Assembly: GCA_035763085.1 (NCBI GenBank)
Contig: DASUBV010000205.1
Location: 1 to 10,978 of the forward strand
Source: DASUBV01 sp035763085
GTDB taxonomy: Bacteria; Actinomycetota; Actinomycetes; Streptosporangiales; Streptosporangiaceae
Direction: 5' to 3'
Length of the DNA: 10,978 nt
Shown: positions 1-6,455 of the stretch, piece by piece
How the letters are laid out: every line of letters begins with the position of its first letter
How positions within the stretch are numbered: the stretch's first letter is position 1
Position numbers and translations under genes: made by a program
Notes under the pieces: model-generated
What the model was told of the DNA's origin: nothing
Seen by the model: the letters and a program-made list of their open reading frames with translations, nothing else
Databases searched by the model: none

Positions 1-2
1 CC

Positions 3-224
3 CGCCGGGCCCAGATGCACGCCGACCCCGCCAGCCCGGCCGGCCAGACGGACCGCAAGCCCATCCTGCACATGACCGAGACCCGGGTCCCGGCCGCGAA
101 GGCCGCCGAGGTCCGGGAGAAACTGCTCGCCGTCATCGATGAGCTGAAGGGCCACGAGGTTGCGGATGGCGTGCCGGTCAGCGTGCTGCTCGGCTTCCTC
201 CTCGCCCCGGACCAGGACCAGTAA
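3..224 (+). CDS. 3' end of a small CDS, possibly a winged-helix (ArsR-like) regulator
   Basis: The frame is open from the window edge to a TAA at 222-224, so the gene is 5'-truncated. The ATG at 15 is probably not its start, because the frame runs on upstream and no ribosome binding site is visible before it. Codons end almost only in G or C, which supports a real gene. The visible tail holds a strand-like piece (residues ILHMTETRVP), an amphipathic helix (AAEVREKLLAVIDEL) and a hydrophobic C-terminal stretch (VPVSVLLGFLLAP). This order resembles the wing, dimerisation helix and final strand of ArsR-type or related one-domain regulators, but the recognition helix would lie outside the window. 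It converges on the acetyltransferase gene. The coding call is fairly safe; the family is a guess. Confidence 0.45.
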   Translation, partial: RRAQMHADPASPAGQTDRKPILHMTETRVPAAKAAEVREKLLAVIDELKGHEVADGVPVSVLLGFLLAPDQDQ

Positions 225-230
225 GCCGGC

Positions 231-360
231 CCGGCACATGACAGTCCGGCTTCTCGCCCGCCCGGCTAAGGGCCAGCCCGGCCCTGGCCAGCCTGGCACA
301 TGACAGCCGGCCAACTGGCTAGCCCGGCACCCAGCAGCCCGGCTAAGGGCCAGCCCGGCT
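231..360. repeat. Imperfect repeats in the spacer between convergent genes
   Basis: A 23-bp exact direct repeat with core CCCGGCTAAGGGCCAGCCC occurs at 260-282 and 337-359. A 12-bp repeat, GGCACATGACAG, occurs at 233-244 and 295-306. The second 23-mer runs into the stop codon of the acetyltransferase gene. Short stems such as GGCT/AGCC can form within the units, so the segment may also end transcription from both sides, but no long perfect hairpin is present. It looks like a local duplication of a GC-rich unit. Confidence 0.7.
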
Positions 361-895
361 AGCCGCCCGCGGCCCCCGCGTGGCGCCAGACACGCTCGCC
401 CTCGACTGTCGCGCCGGTCAGTGCGAACCCGGCTCGCCGCGCCACCTTCTCCGACGCCCGGTGCCACGGGTGGATATTCGCCGTGATCACCGTGGCGCCG
501 GTCCCGGCCAGCCAGCTCACCATCCCGGCCGCCGCCTCCGACGCATAGCCGCTGCCCTGCCACGGGACGCCGATCACCCAGGCCACCACCGCCGCCAGGC
601 CGCCATCCGGGCCGTCCGGCGTGACCGTTGCCTGGGTCGAGCCCACCGGCGCGCCGCTGTCGCGCATCCGGACCACCCAGTTCAGCCACAGCTCGTCCGG
701 GTTGCCCGAGCCGGTCTCCCAGCGCCGGTACTGCCCGCGCAGCTCGGGCACGGTCGGCGGCGCGCCGCCGATGAACTGGTTCAGCCGCGGGTCAGCCAGC
801 ACGACCGCCATCTCCGGCGCGTCCGCCTCGCGGACCGGGGTCAGCCGGAGCCGGGCCGTCTCGAGGACGGCCGAGCTGTCGATTTCCACGCTCAC
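359..895 (-). CDS. GNAT-family N-acetyltransferase (RimJ/RimL-like)
   Basis: A predicted cytoplasmic acetyltransferase that would move an acetyl group from acetyl-CoA to an amine; the substrate cannot be read from the sequence. The N-terminal ETARLRLTPVREADAPEM is the usual opening of RimJ/RimL-type GNATs. The acetyl-CoA loop is seen near residues 106-121 (WVIGVPWQGSGYASEA, the Q-x-x-G-x-A/G type motif). The C-terminal NIHPWHRASEKVARRAGF is the typical N-x-x-S-x-x-v-x-x-k-x-G-F segment. The chosen GTG at 895 gives 178 aa, normal for the family, with a GGGGG ribosome-binding stretch about 9 nt upstream. Longer versions start at GTG 904 or at 973, but they add a basic tail with no GNAT similarity. 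It is a single gene, convergent with the upstream partial gene and in tandem with the peptidase gene. Confidence 0.8.
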   Translation of the reverse strand: MSVEIDSSAVLETARLRLTPVREADAPEMAVVLADPRLNQFIGGAPPTVPELRGQYRRWETGSGNPDELWLNWVVRMRDSGAPVGSTQATVTPDGPDGGLAAVVAWVIGVPWQGSGYASEAAAGMVSWLAGTGATVITANIHPWHRASEKVARRAGFALTGATVEGERVWRHAGAAGG

Positions 896-912
896 CCGGG
901 TCACCCCCGTTT

Positions 913-942
913 TGTATCCCGCTCCGCGCCGGCGCCTGTCCG
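913..942 (-). promoter_or_regulatory. Candidate promoter of the GNAT gene
   Basis: On the minus strand CGGACA (942-937) and GATACA (918-913) are separated by 18 bp and lie shortly upstream of the GTG at 895. The match to a housekeeping-type promoter is only partial. The implied leader would be short, with the G-run ribosome binding site at its centre. Confidence 0.3.
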
Positions 943-1014
943 TAACCGTGCCACAACTCACGGCAGCGCGCACTCCCGGCGCGCACGACGGGACGCCCGG
1001 CCGTGCCCTGGCAT

Positions 1015-1054
1015 GGCACTGCCCCGGAGGGCAGATGTCCTCCGGGGCAGTGCC
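1015..1054 (-). terminator. Strong hairpin terminator after the G1 peptidase gene
   Basis: A perfect 16-bp inverted repeat (arms 1015-1030 and 1039-1054, arm sequence GGCACTGCCCCGGAGG) encloses an 8-nt loop. It begins about 31 nt past the peptidase stop codon. There is no T-run after it, which is common for actinobacterial terminators. It also shields the GNAT promoter region from read-through. Confidence 0.8.
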
Positions 1055-1085
1055 TGCCGAGTGTGCCCGATGCGGTCAGGCTAGT

Positions 1086-1907
1086 TCAGTTACTCCTGAG
1101 CCAGGTGTTGCTGAACGCACCGGTGCTGGTCATCGAACTAGTCGTGTCCTTCTGCGCTCCGCTGTTGTCGATCATGACGATCGCGGTCGGGCTCTGGGTT
1201 CCCATGGAGGACCCGTTGTCCTTGGAGCCGGTGTAGTTGATGGTGCCGAAGTTGGCCAGCGGCAGGACGCCGCTGTAGGAGGACGGCGCTTCGGTTATGA
1301 CCTCGGCCGAGGAGCGGGCCAGGCCGCTCTCGCTCTTGGTGACGGTCTTCGTCCAGCCCCTGGTGGTGTCCTTCAGGACCAGGGTGTAGGTGCTGGTGCT
1401 GCTGAAGGTCACTGAGGCGGTGATGTGGTCACCGGGCGACATCGCGTTGGTGAAGTAGACCGGGTTGGCCGGGTACATCTCGTACCAGCCGTAGTAGTCC
1501 GGCGTCGAGCCGTCGCAGTCCGAGTCCGTGCCCGTCTGCTCGACCGAACTGCTGTTGAAGCCGTCCAGGCCGACCCAGAAGGCCGCGTACTTGGCGGTGC
1601 TGCCGCTGCAGTGCGCGGTCGGCTCAGTCCAGCTCGCCGAGACGCTGCTGTATTTTCCGCTGTCCACCGCGTAGCCCGACCAGTTGGTCGACTCTTCCGC
1701 GTTCTTGATGCCGTGGACGTTGGCGTGCGGTCCGGTGACCCGGTGCATGACGCCGCCGGGACGGAACGCGTGAACCGCGCCGCCGGGACGGACGTTCGTG
1801 ATACCGGGGTGGTGGACGGTGGCCGCACTGGCATTGCCACCGACCGCCATCAGCGAGCCGAATGCCAGAGCGACTGTTGTGAGGGGGATGCACCAGCGAC
1901 GGATCAT
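1086..1907 (-). CDS. Secreted G1-family (eqolisin/A4) glutamic peptidase
   Basis: A 273-aa secreted endopeptidase of family G1, which uses a Gln/Glu pair and is typically active at acid pH. The ATG at 1907 has GAAGGAG 5 nt upstream and opens a signal peptide: IRR, a hydrophobic core (residues 7-22) and NASA/A cleavage near residues 28-29. A His/Pro/Gly-rich prosegment (30-70) carries two RPGGxxH repeats at 40-46 and 49-55. The catalytic fold begins at STNWSGYAV (73-81), then SWTEP (92-96), FWVGLDGF (110-117), the EQTG motif with probable catalytic Gln124, YYGWYEMYP (138-146), and SAEVITEAP (200-208) with the probable catalytic Glu202. LPLANFGTINYTG (215-227) is also typical. Cys100 and Cys131 could pair. 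The Trp usual after the catalytic-region Glu (AEW) is Val203 here. A longer in-frame start at 1967 would bury the signal peptide and has a badly spaced ribosome binding site, so it is rejected. Confidence 0.88.
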   Translation of the reverse strand: MIRRWCIPLTTVALAFGSLMAVGGNASAATVHHPGITNVRPGGAVHAFRPGGVMHRVTGPHANVHGIKNAEESTNWSGYAVDSGKYSSVSASWTEPTAHCSGSTAKYAAFWVGLDGFNSSSVEQTGTDSDCDGSTPDYYGWYEMYPANPVYFTNAMSPGDHITASVTFSSTSTYTLVLKDTTRGWTKTVTKSESGLARSSAEVITEAPSSYSGVLPLANFGTINYTGSKDNGSSMGTQSPTAIVMIDNSGAQKDTTSSMTSTGAFSNTWLRSN

Positions 1908-1912
1908 GCAGG

Positions 1913-1919
1913 CTCCTTC
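1913..1919 (-). promoter_or_regulatory. Ribosome binding site of the G1 peptidase gene
   Basis: GAAGGAG on the minus strand, 5 nt before the ATG at 1907. It decides the start in favour of the protein that begins with the signal peptide. Confidence 0.8.
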
Positions 1920-1944
1920 AGCCGTCGTTAGGGCAGCGAGCCGC

Positions 1945-1971
1945 AGATATGTCACGTATCGTGCCATATCT
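1945..1971. promoter_or_regulatory. 27-bp dyad in the peptidase leader (operator or RNA hairpin)
   Basis: Two 12-nt arms, AGATATGTCACG (1945-1956) and CGTGCCATATCT (1960-1971), are inverted repeats with one mismatch (1952/1964) around a TAT centre. The dyad lies between the candidate -10 box (1998-2003) and the ribosome binding site. A repressor bound here would block elongation; as RNA it could form a stem with a 3-nt loop. The AT-rich ends stand out from the GC-rich surroundings. Confidence 0.6.
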
Positions 1972-1997
1972 CCGGTACTGCGGGGCGTCGCGGTGAA

Positions 1998-2025
1998 CGT
2001 ATAGTGCCTTTTGGTAATGGTTAAA
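1998..2025 (-). promoter_or_regulatory. Candidate promoter of the G1 peptidase gene
   Basis: On the minus strand TATACG (2003-1998) is a good -10 candidate, and TTTAAC (2025-2020) lies 16 bp upstream as a weak -35. Transcription would start near 1990, giving a leader of roughly 80 nt that contains the 27-bp dyad. The weak -35, overlapped by phased repeats, suggests that an activator is needed. Confidence 0.5.
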
Positions 2026-2050
2026 CAACTGAATGGTAAAGGATTGGTAT
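2011..2050 (-). promoter_or_regulatory. Helically phased heptamer repeats, probable activator site
   Basis: On the minus strand the heptamers ATACCAA (2050-2044), TTACCAT (2039-2033) and TTACCAA (2017-2011) fall on an exact 11-bp grid. The fourth grid position (2028-2022, TTGTTTA) is degenerate. The last heptamer ends 7 bp before the candidate -10 box at 2003. Known SARP sites (ActII-ORF4, DnrI, AfsR) and PhoP boxes are built the same way: heptamers at 11-bp steps overlapping the -35. The rest of the stretch up to the methyltransferase start holds no gene that I can support. Confidence 0.45.
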
Positions 2051-2198
2051 TAAGGCCCCAGTTGGGCGCGAAAAGCCAGGTCGGAGTATGTGCGACATAA
2101 ACAGCCACCACAGAGCGGCGCTGCCAGCGCGGCTGCCGGGCCCGCCGGATATCCGTGCTGGCCGGCGCCAGCCCGGCTCGCGGCCGGGCGCGCCGAGC

Positions 2199-2229
2199 TT
2201 GCGTCACCCGGTAGTCCCCGGCGTACGGT
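2199..2229 (+). promoter_or_regulatory. Weak candidate promoter of the methyltransferase gene
   Basis: TTGCGT (2199-2204) and TACGGT (2224-2229) are 19 bp apart, which is rather long. They would place the transcription start about 20 nt before the GTG at 2255, just leaving room for the ribosome binding site at 2244-2249. No better promoter is seen close to the gene. Confidence 0.25.
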
Positions 2230-2254
2230 GAGACCCGAGCCCAGAGGAGCCGAC

Positions 2255-2995
2255 GTGCCTGTTCCCGCAGCTGATCAGCGCAACCGGTTCGCCCAGCGCC
2301 TGTTCGCGCCGCTCCCCCAGCGCTATGACCGGCTGGCCGAGGTGCTGTCCTTCGGCCAGAACGGCCGGTGGCGGCGGGCCATGGTCGACCAGATCGCGCG
2401 CGCGCCGCGCGGCGGCCAGGTCGTCCTCGACGTCGCCTCCGGAACGGCCGGCGTGGCCATCCAGCTCGCCCGGCGGACATCGGCGACCGTGGTCGGCATT
2501 GACCTCACCGAGCAGATGCTGCGGCAGGGACTCAGTAACGTAACGGCCTCCGGCCAGTCCGGCCATATCCGGCTGCTGGCCGGGCGGGCCGAGCAGCTGC
2601 CATTCCCGGACGCCACTTTTGACGCGCTGACGTTCACCTACCTGCTGCGATACGTGGATGACCCGCAGGCCACGCTCGCCGAGCTGGCCCGGGTGGTCAA
2701 GCCCGGCGGAACCGTCGCCAGCCTGGAGTTCCTCGCCCCGCCCGCGAAGTTCTGGCGCTTCTGGTGGTGGCTTTACACCCGGCTGGCCCTGCCCGCCGGC
2801 GGGCTGCTGACCGGCGGCCGGGAGTGGTATGGCGTGGGCCGGTTCCTGGGTCCCAGCATCTCGGGCCACTACCGGCGCTACCCCGTCGCCTGGACCGCCG
2901 ACGCGTGGCGGAACGCGGGCCTGGCCGACGTCGGCATCAAGGTGATGAGCCTGGGCGGCGGCCTGGTCATGTGGGGAACCCGCGCAGGTGGCTGA
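2255..2995 (+). CDS. UbiE/MenG-type SAM-dependent methyltransferase
   Basis: A class I methyltransferase of 246 aa, probably C-methylating a quinone ring (demethylmenaquinone or similar). The GTG at 2255 is chosen because GAGGAG stands 5 nt upstream (2244-2249) and the protein then begins like UbiE/MenG. A longer in-frame version from 2090 adds a low-complexity Ala/Pro/Arg stretch. The SAM-binding motif I is VVLDVASGTAGVA (56-68); acidic Asp83 follows in VVGIDLTEQML; motif II/III are RAEQLPFPDATFDALTF (111-127) and LARVVKPGGTVASLEF (144-159). LGPSISGHYRRYP and a final GGGLVMWG match the UbiE C-terminus. The first gene of a pair, it overlaps the next by 8 nt, which implies translational coupling. 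Whether this is the cell's main MenG or a paralogue for another quinone cannot be told here. Confidence 0.78.
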   Translation: MPVPAADQRNRFAQRLFAPLPQRYDRLAEVLSFGQNGRWRRAMVDQIARAPRGGQVVLDVASGTAGVAIQLARRTSATVVGIDLTEQMLRQGLSNVTASGQSGHIRLLAGRAEQLPFPDATFDALTFTYLLRYVDDPQATLAELARVVKPGGTVASLEFLAPPAKFWRFWWWLYTRLALPAGGLLTGGREWYGVGRFLGPSISGHYRRYPVAWTADAWRNAGLADVGIKVMSLGGGLVMWGTRAGG

Positions 2996-3743
2996 CCCGC
3001 GGCCGGAACAGGCCGCCCGGGCGGCGCGCCCGGCCTACTATGCCGCGGGCCAGGGCCGCTGGCGGGACTGGTGGACCCTGCTGCACCCGCCCTACACCGC
3101 CTGGCACCTGTCGTATGTCGTCATCGGCGCGTGCCTGGCCCCGCACGTCAGCCTGACCCCGCTGCTGGCCGCCCTGCTCGCGTTCTTCCTGGCCGTCGGG
3201 CTGGCCGCGCACGCGCTGGATGAGCTGAACGGCCGCCCGCTGCGCACCCAGATCCCGTCCGCCGCGCTGGTCGCCGCCACCGTGGTCAGCCTGGCCGGCG
3301 CGGTGGCCATCGGCGTGGCCGGGGTACTGCGGGTCGGCTGGCCGCTGGTGCCGTTCCTGATCGCCGGGCCGCTGCTGGTCATCGCCTACAACGCCGAGCT
3401 GCTGAACGGCGCGGTGCACACCGACCTGGGCTTCGCCGCCGCGTGGGGCGCGTTCCCGGTGCTGACCAGCTACGTCGGCGAGACGGGCCGGCTGGACGTC
3501 GCGCCGGTGCTGGCGGCCGGCGCGGCGCTCGGCCTGTCGGCGGCGCAGCGCAGCCTCAGCACGCCGGCCCGCAGCCTGCGGCGCAAGACGACCGAGGTGG
3601 GCGGGACGGTGACCATGGCCAGCGGCCAGGTGATCAGCCTGGACCGGGCACGGCTGCTCGGCCCGCTGGAGCAGGCGCTGCGGACGCTGGCCTGGAGCAT
3701 GGTGCTGCTGGCCGCCGGGCTGGCCGTGGCCCGGCTGCGCTAG
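2988..3743 (+). CDS. Multi-pass membrane protein, possible divergent UbiA-family prenyltransferase
   Basis: A 251-aa integral membrane protein with about seven hydrophobic spans (roughly 41-51, 56-74, 91-113, 117-134, 148-163, 171-186, 225-248). The GTG start at 2988 lies inside the methyltransferase end, with GGGGA (2973-2977) upstream. After a cytoplasmic-looking start comes LHPPYTAWHLSYVVIG, reminiscent of the opening of UbiA enzymes. HALDELNGRPL (75-85) sits where UbiA proteins carry their first Asp-rich motif before a RPL segment. The second Asp-rich motif is not intact; instead there is YNAELLNG (134-141) and HTDLGFAAAWGAFPV (144-158). So it may be a non-canonical prenyltransferase or a non-catalytic relative. 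Coupling to a UbiE-type methyltransferase supports a quinone or prenyl-lipid role, but this is inference. Confidence 0.6.
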   Translation: MADPRPEQAARAARPAYYAAGQGRWRDWWTLLHPPYTAWHLSYVVIGACLAPHVSLTPLLAALLAFFLAVGLAAHALDELNGRPLRTQIPSAALVAATVVSLAGAVAIGVAGVLRVGWPLVPFLIAGPLLVIAYNAELLNGAVHTDLGFAAAWGAFPVLTSYVGETGRLDVAPVLAAGAALGLSAAQRSLSTPARSLRRKTTEVGGTVTMASGQVISLDRARLLGPLEQALRTLAWSMVLLAAGLAVARLR

Positions 3744-3778
3744 CCCGGCCCCCGGCGCTGGCGCGGCCCGGGTGGCGG

Positions 3779-3796
3779 CCGGGCGCCGGTGCCCGG
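3779..3796 (+). terminator. Weak possible terminator hairpin after the membrane-protein gene
   Basis: CCGGGC (3779-3784) and GCCCGG (3791-3796) form a 6-bp stem with a 6-nt loop, about 35 nt past the stop at 3743. Many short GC stems are possible in this convergent spacer, so the assignment is weak. Confidence 0.25.
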
Positions 3797-3977
3797 GCGG
3801 CCCGGCGCTGCCCCGGCGCCGTGATCGCCGGCGCGGTGCGCGGCACGGGCCAGGCGGCGCGGATAACCGCCGCCGTGACCAGGCTCATTCCCGGCGGTGG
3901 CACGTTCCGGGTCCGGGCGCACGCCGGCTGCCTGGTCTGCTCCTGACCGCTGGCGGCCGGCCACCGGCGCGTCAGCT

Positions 3978-4012
3978 CCTGCCCGGCGCGCGGGTCAGGG
4001 CAGCCGGGCAGG
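3978..4012 (-). terminator. Hairpin terminator directly after the flippase-like gene
   Basis: Perfect 10-bp arms CCTGCCCGGC (3978-3987) and GCCGGGCAGG (4003-4012) enclose a 15-nt loop. The structure starts 1 nt after the stop codon of the minus-strand gene. It lacks a T-run. It would end the minus-strand transcript before it meets the convergent + strand pair. Confidence 0.6.
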
Positions 4013-4013
4013 G

Positions 4014-6455
4014 TCAGAGGGCGTCGCGGCGGATCAGGTAGTTCATCGAGATCCAGCCGGTCGGCACCGGCAGCCAGAACGTCACCGTCCGGAACAGCAG
4101 CACGGCGCTGACCGCCGCGGTGCCGGGCAGCCCGGCGGCGGTCAGGCCCGCCGACAGCGCCGCCTCCACCGCGCCCAGCCCGCCGGGGGTGGGCACCACG
4201 GAGCCGAGCGCGTTGCCGGCCAGGTACACCACGGCGATGCTGGCCAGCGGGACCGAGCCGCCGAGAGCCCGCACCGATGCGTCCAGGCAGAAGATGTAGC
4301 CCGCGGTCAGCAGCAGCGCGCCGCCGATGCCCTCGGCCAGCTTGCCGGGCCGCTGAGACACATCCAGCAGCCGCGGCAGCACCTGGCTTAGCGCGGGTGC
4401 CAGGCGCCGGCGGGCGATCCGCCGCCCGGCCGGGAACGCCGCCCCGACCAGCGCGGCCGCCACCAGCGCGGCCAGCGCGATGTAGACCCAGCCCGGCGGG
4501 CGCAGCGAGTGCTGCTGTGACGTGCCGGTCAGCGCGGCGAAGGCGATCAGCAGGATGACGTGCAGGCCGAAGGCGAACACCTGGGAGACGCCGACACTGG
4601 CAGCGGCGTCGGCCGGCGCCACGCCCGACTTCCGCAGGAAACGCAGGTTCAGCGCGACGCCGCCCACCGCCGCCGGGGTGACCAGCGTGACGAATGACCC
4701 GGCTACCTGGGTGAGGAAGGTCCGGCCGAAGTGCAGCTTCTCCACCACGAAGCCCGTCAGCGACCAGCTGGCCGCCACGTAGGTGAACACCGACAGGCCC
4801 AGCGCGACCAGCGACCAGCCCCACTGCACCTGGCCGATCAGGTCGCCGAACTTCTCCTTGGTCAGCTGGCCGACCAGGATGTCGGCCGCGACCACGCCGA
4901 TGACCAGGGTCAGGATGGTGCGCAGCCGGAACCGCTCCAGCTGCACGGGCGGCGCCTCCTCGCCGTCCGGCGACTGGGCGCCGAGCCGCTTGCGCAGCGC
5001 GGGCAGCACGTCCTTGCGGCGCCGCAACTCGGCCCGGGTGGAGCGGTGCAGGGCGACCGGCTGCAGCAGCGGGACCAGGCTGGGCAGTTCCTTGCCGATC
5101 TCCTCGGTGGCCAGGTCAGCGGCGCGCTCCGGGCCGACCAGCAGCGCCATCTCGGCCAGCAGCTGGGACAGGTCCAGCCGCAGCTGGATCTCGCTGGCGG
5201 CGACATCCCCGTTGCCGGGGTCCAGGAGGATGACCTCCGACAGGTCCGGGCCGGTCAGCAGGATGCGGTCGGCGGTCAGGGTCCGGTGGGTGATGGCGTG
5301 CTCATGCAGCCGCAGCACTGTCGCCCACACCTGGCGGAGCTGGAAATCAGACGGCGGGCCGGGCAGCTCCGAGAGGGCCGTGCCGGCCAGCCGGTCGCGG
5401 GACAGCATCGCCGCTTCCGACCCGACCCGGACCAGCGCGCGCAGCCGCGGCGTGGTCACCCCCGCGTCCTCCACCGCGTAGATCAGCAGCGCGTGCCGCT
5501 CCACCGCGCGCTCCATGGTCAGCGGGGCGCTGCGCGACACCTGGTCCTTCAGCCGCACCCGGCGGTAGATCCGGTACAGCACGTCGACCGCCTGCTGATC
5601 GCGGTCGAAGACGGTCACCCGCCGCTGCTGGCCGTCGGTGGTCACCACCCGGTACTCGCGGTTCTCCGACCGGGTGTCCCACACCCGGCTGATCCGGGCC
5701 ACGGGAGCGTCGGCGGAGCTCAGCGCCCGGGCGATCTGCAGGGCCGAGGGACGCTCAGACACGGTGCCGACCGCGAACCGCAGGCCGGACCCGGTGCACG
5801 AGCCGATCAGCAGCGTGATGAGCAGCGCCAGCACCGTGGTCTGCGCATCGGCCAGGGCAGTCAGCGAGTAGAAGCCGATCACCACCCAGAACGCCGACCG
5901 CCACTGCGGCCGCCCGGCCAGGCCGATGACCGTGATGTAGGCAACGACCCCGGCCAGGTAGCTGTCGAACAGCGCCGGCCGCACCCCGCCGCGGGGCGGC
6001 GCGGCCAGCCCGTCATACAGCAGCGAGAACGGGCCCTGCCGGAGCAGTACGTTCAGCAGTGCCACGAAGACGATGACCACCGCGGCCGCCACGATGGCCT
6101 CACCCAGCCGCCGCCACTGGCGGCGGAAGGCCATCCGCACGGCCAGGGCCAGCGGCAGCACGAAGATCGCCGTGTGGGCCAGGAACCCGAAGATGCTCAG
6201 CACCGGCGCCGCCAGCCGGTGGGTCGCCCCGACCGCGCTGACCTGTACGCCGACCAGGCCGATCGTGGCGACCAGGATCAGCTCGATCCCGGTCAGGATG
6301 CAGCGCAGCAGGTCGGCCGGCATCCGGACGCGAGGCAGCAGGTCGTCATCAACCTCGATGGCCGGGCCCAGCACCGGGACAGCCGGGACCGCCGCTCCGG
6401 CGGAATCCGCCTCCTGCCCGCCAGACAGCGGCGGCTCGCGTCGGGACAACCTCAC
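4014..6455 (-). CDS. Membrane protein: kinase-like domain fused to LPG-synthase-TM (flippase-like) domain
   Basis: An 813-aa membrane protein with three parts. Residues 50-225 hold about six membrane spans. Residues 240-440 form a cytoplasmic kinase-like region: VTVFDRDQQAVDVLYRIYRR, then HEHAITHRTLTADRILL (384-400), where the catalytic loop HxD has become HRT, then ILLDPGNG with DPG (412-414) in place of DFG, and RLDLSQLLAEMAL. Key catalytic residues are missing, so it is probably a pseudokinase. Residues 510-800 match the lysylphosphatidylglycerol-synthase transmembrane/UPF0104 domain: SFVTLVTPAAVGGVALNLRF (587-606) and SVVPTPGGLGAVEAALS (752-768). No aminoacyl-transferase domain follows, so lysyl-PG synthesis is unlikely; transport of a lipid or glycolipid is a better guess. 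The GTG at 6455 has no clear ribosome binding site, so the start is uncertain; ATG at 6323 would still keep all membrane spans. Confidence 0.8.
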   Translation of the reverse strand: MRLSRREPPLSGGQEADSAGAAVPAVPVLGPAIEVDDDLLPRVRMPADLLRCILTGIELILVATIGLVGVQVSAVGATHRLAAPVLSIFGFLAHTAIFVLPLALAVRMAFRRQWRRLGEAIVAAAVVIVFVALLNVLLRQGPFSLLYDGLAAPPRGGVRPALFDSYLAGVVAYITVIGLAGRPQWRSAFWVVIGFYSLTALADAQTTVLALLITLLIGSCTGSGLRFAVGTVSERPSALQIARALSSADAPVARISRVWDTRSENREYRVVTTDGQQRRVTVFDRDQQAVDVLYRIYRRVRLKDQVSRSAPLTMERAVERHALLIYAVEDAGVTTPRLRALVRVGSEAAMLSRDRLAGTALSELPGPPSDFQLRQVWATVLRLHEHAITHRTLTADRILLTGPDLSEVILLDPGNGDVAASEIQLRLDLSQLLAEMALLVGPERAADLATEEIGKELPSLVPLLQPVALHRSTRAELRRRKDVLPALRKRLGAQSPDGEEAPPVQLERFRLRTILTLVIGVVAADILVGQLTKEKFGDLIGQVQWGWSLVALGLSVFTYVAASWSLTGFVVEKLHFGRTFLTQVAGSFVTLVTPAAVGGVALNLRFLRKSGVAPADAAASVGVSQVFAFGLHVILLIAFAALTGTSQQHSLRPPGWVYIALAALVAAALVGAAFPAGRRIARRRLAPALSQVLPRLLDVSQRPGKLAEGIGGALLLTAGYIFCLDASVRALGGSVPLASIAVVYLAGNALGSVVPTPGGLGAVEAALSAGLTAAGLPGTAAVSAVLLFRTVTFWLPVPTGWISMNYLIRRDAL

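Noticed and set aside
2090..2254. N-terminal extension of the methyltransferase to an upstream ATG
   Set aside because: Ala/Pro/Gly/Arg low complexity, no ribosome binding site at 2090, whereas GTG 2255 has GAGGAG 5 nt upstream and matches the family start.
1086..2480. 464-codon version of the peptidase frame beginning far upstream
   Set aside because: The extra N-terminal part is Arg-rich, crosses the promoter, phased repeats and dyad, and would bury the signal peptide, which has its own ATG and ribosome binding site.
3821..3946. Small + strand frame of 41 codons from a GTG, ending in a Cys-containing tail (HAGCLVCS), possible peptide precursor
   Set aside because: No ribosome binding site, no promoter, and no modifying-enzyme gene nearby. 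It is the tail of a frame that shadows the upstream gene, and high G/C at third positions is expected for many frames here.
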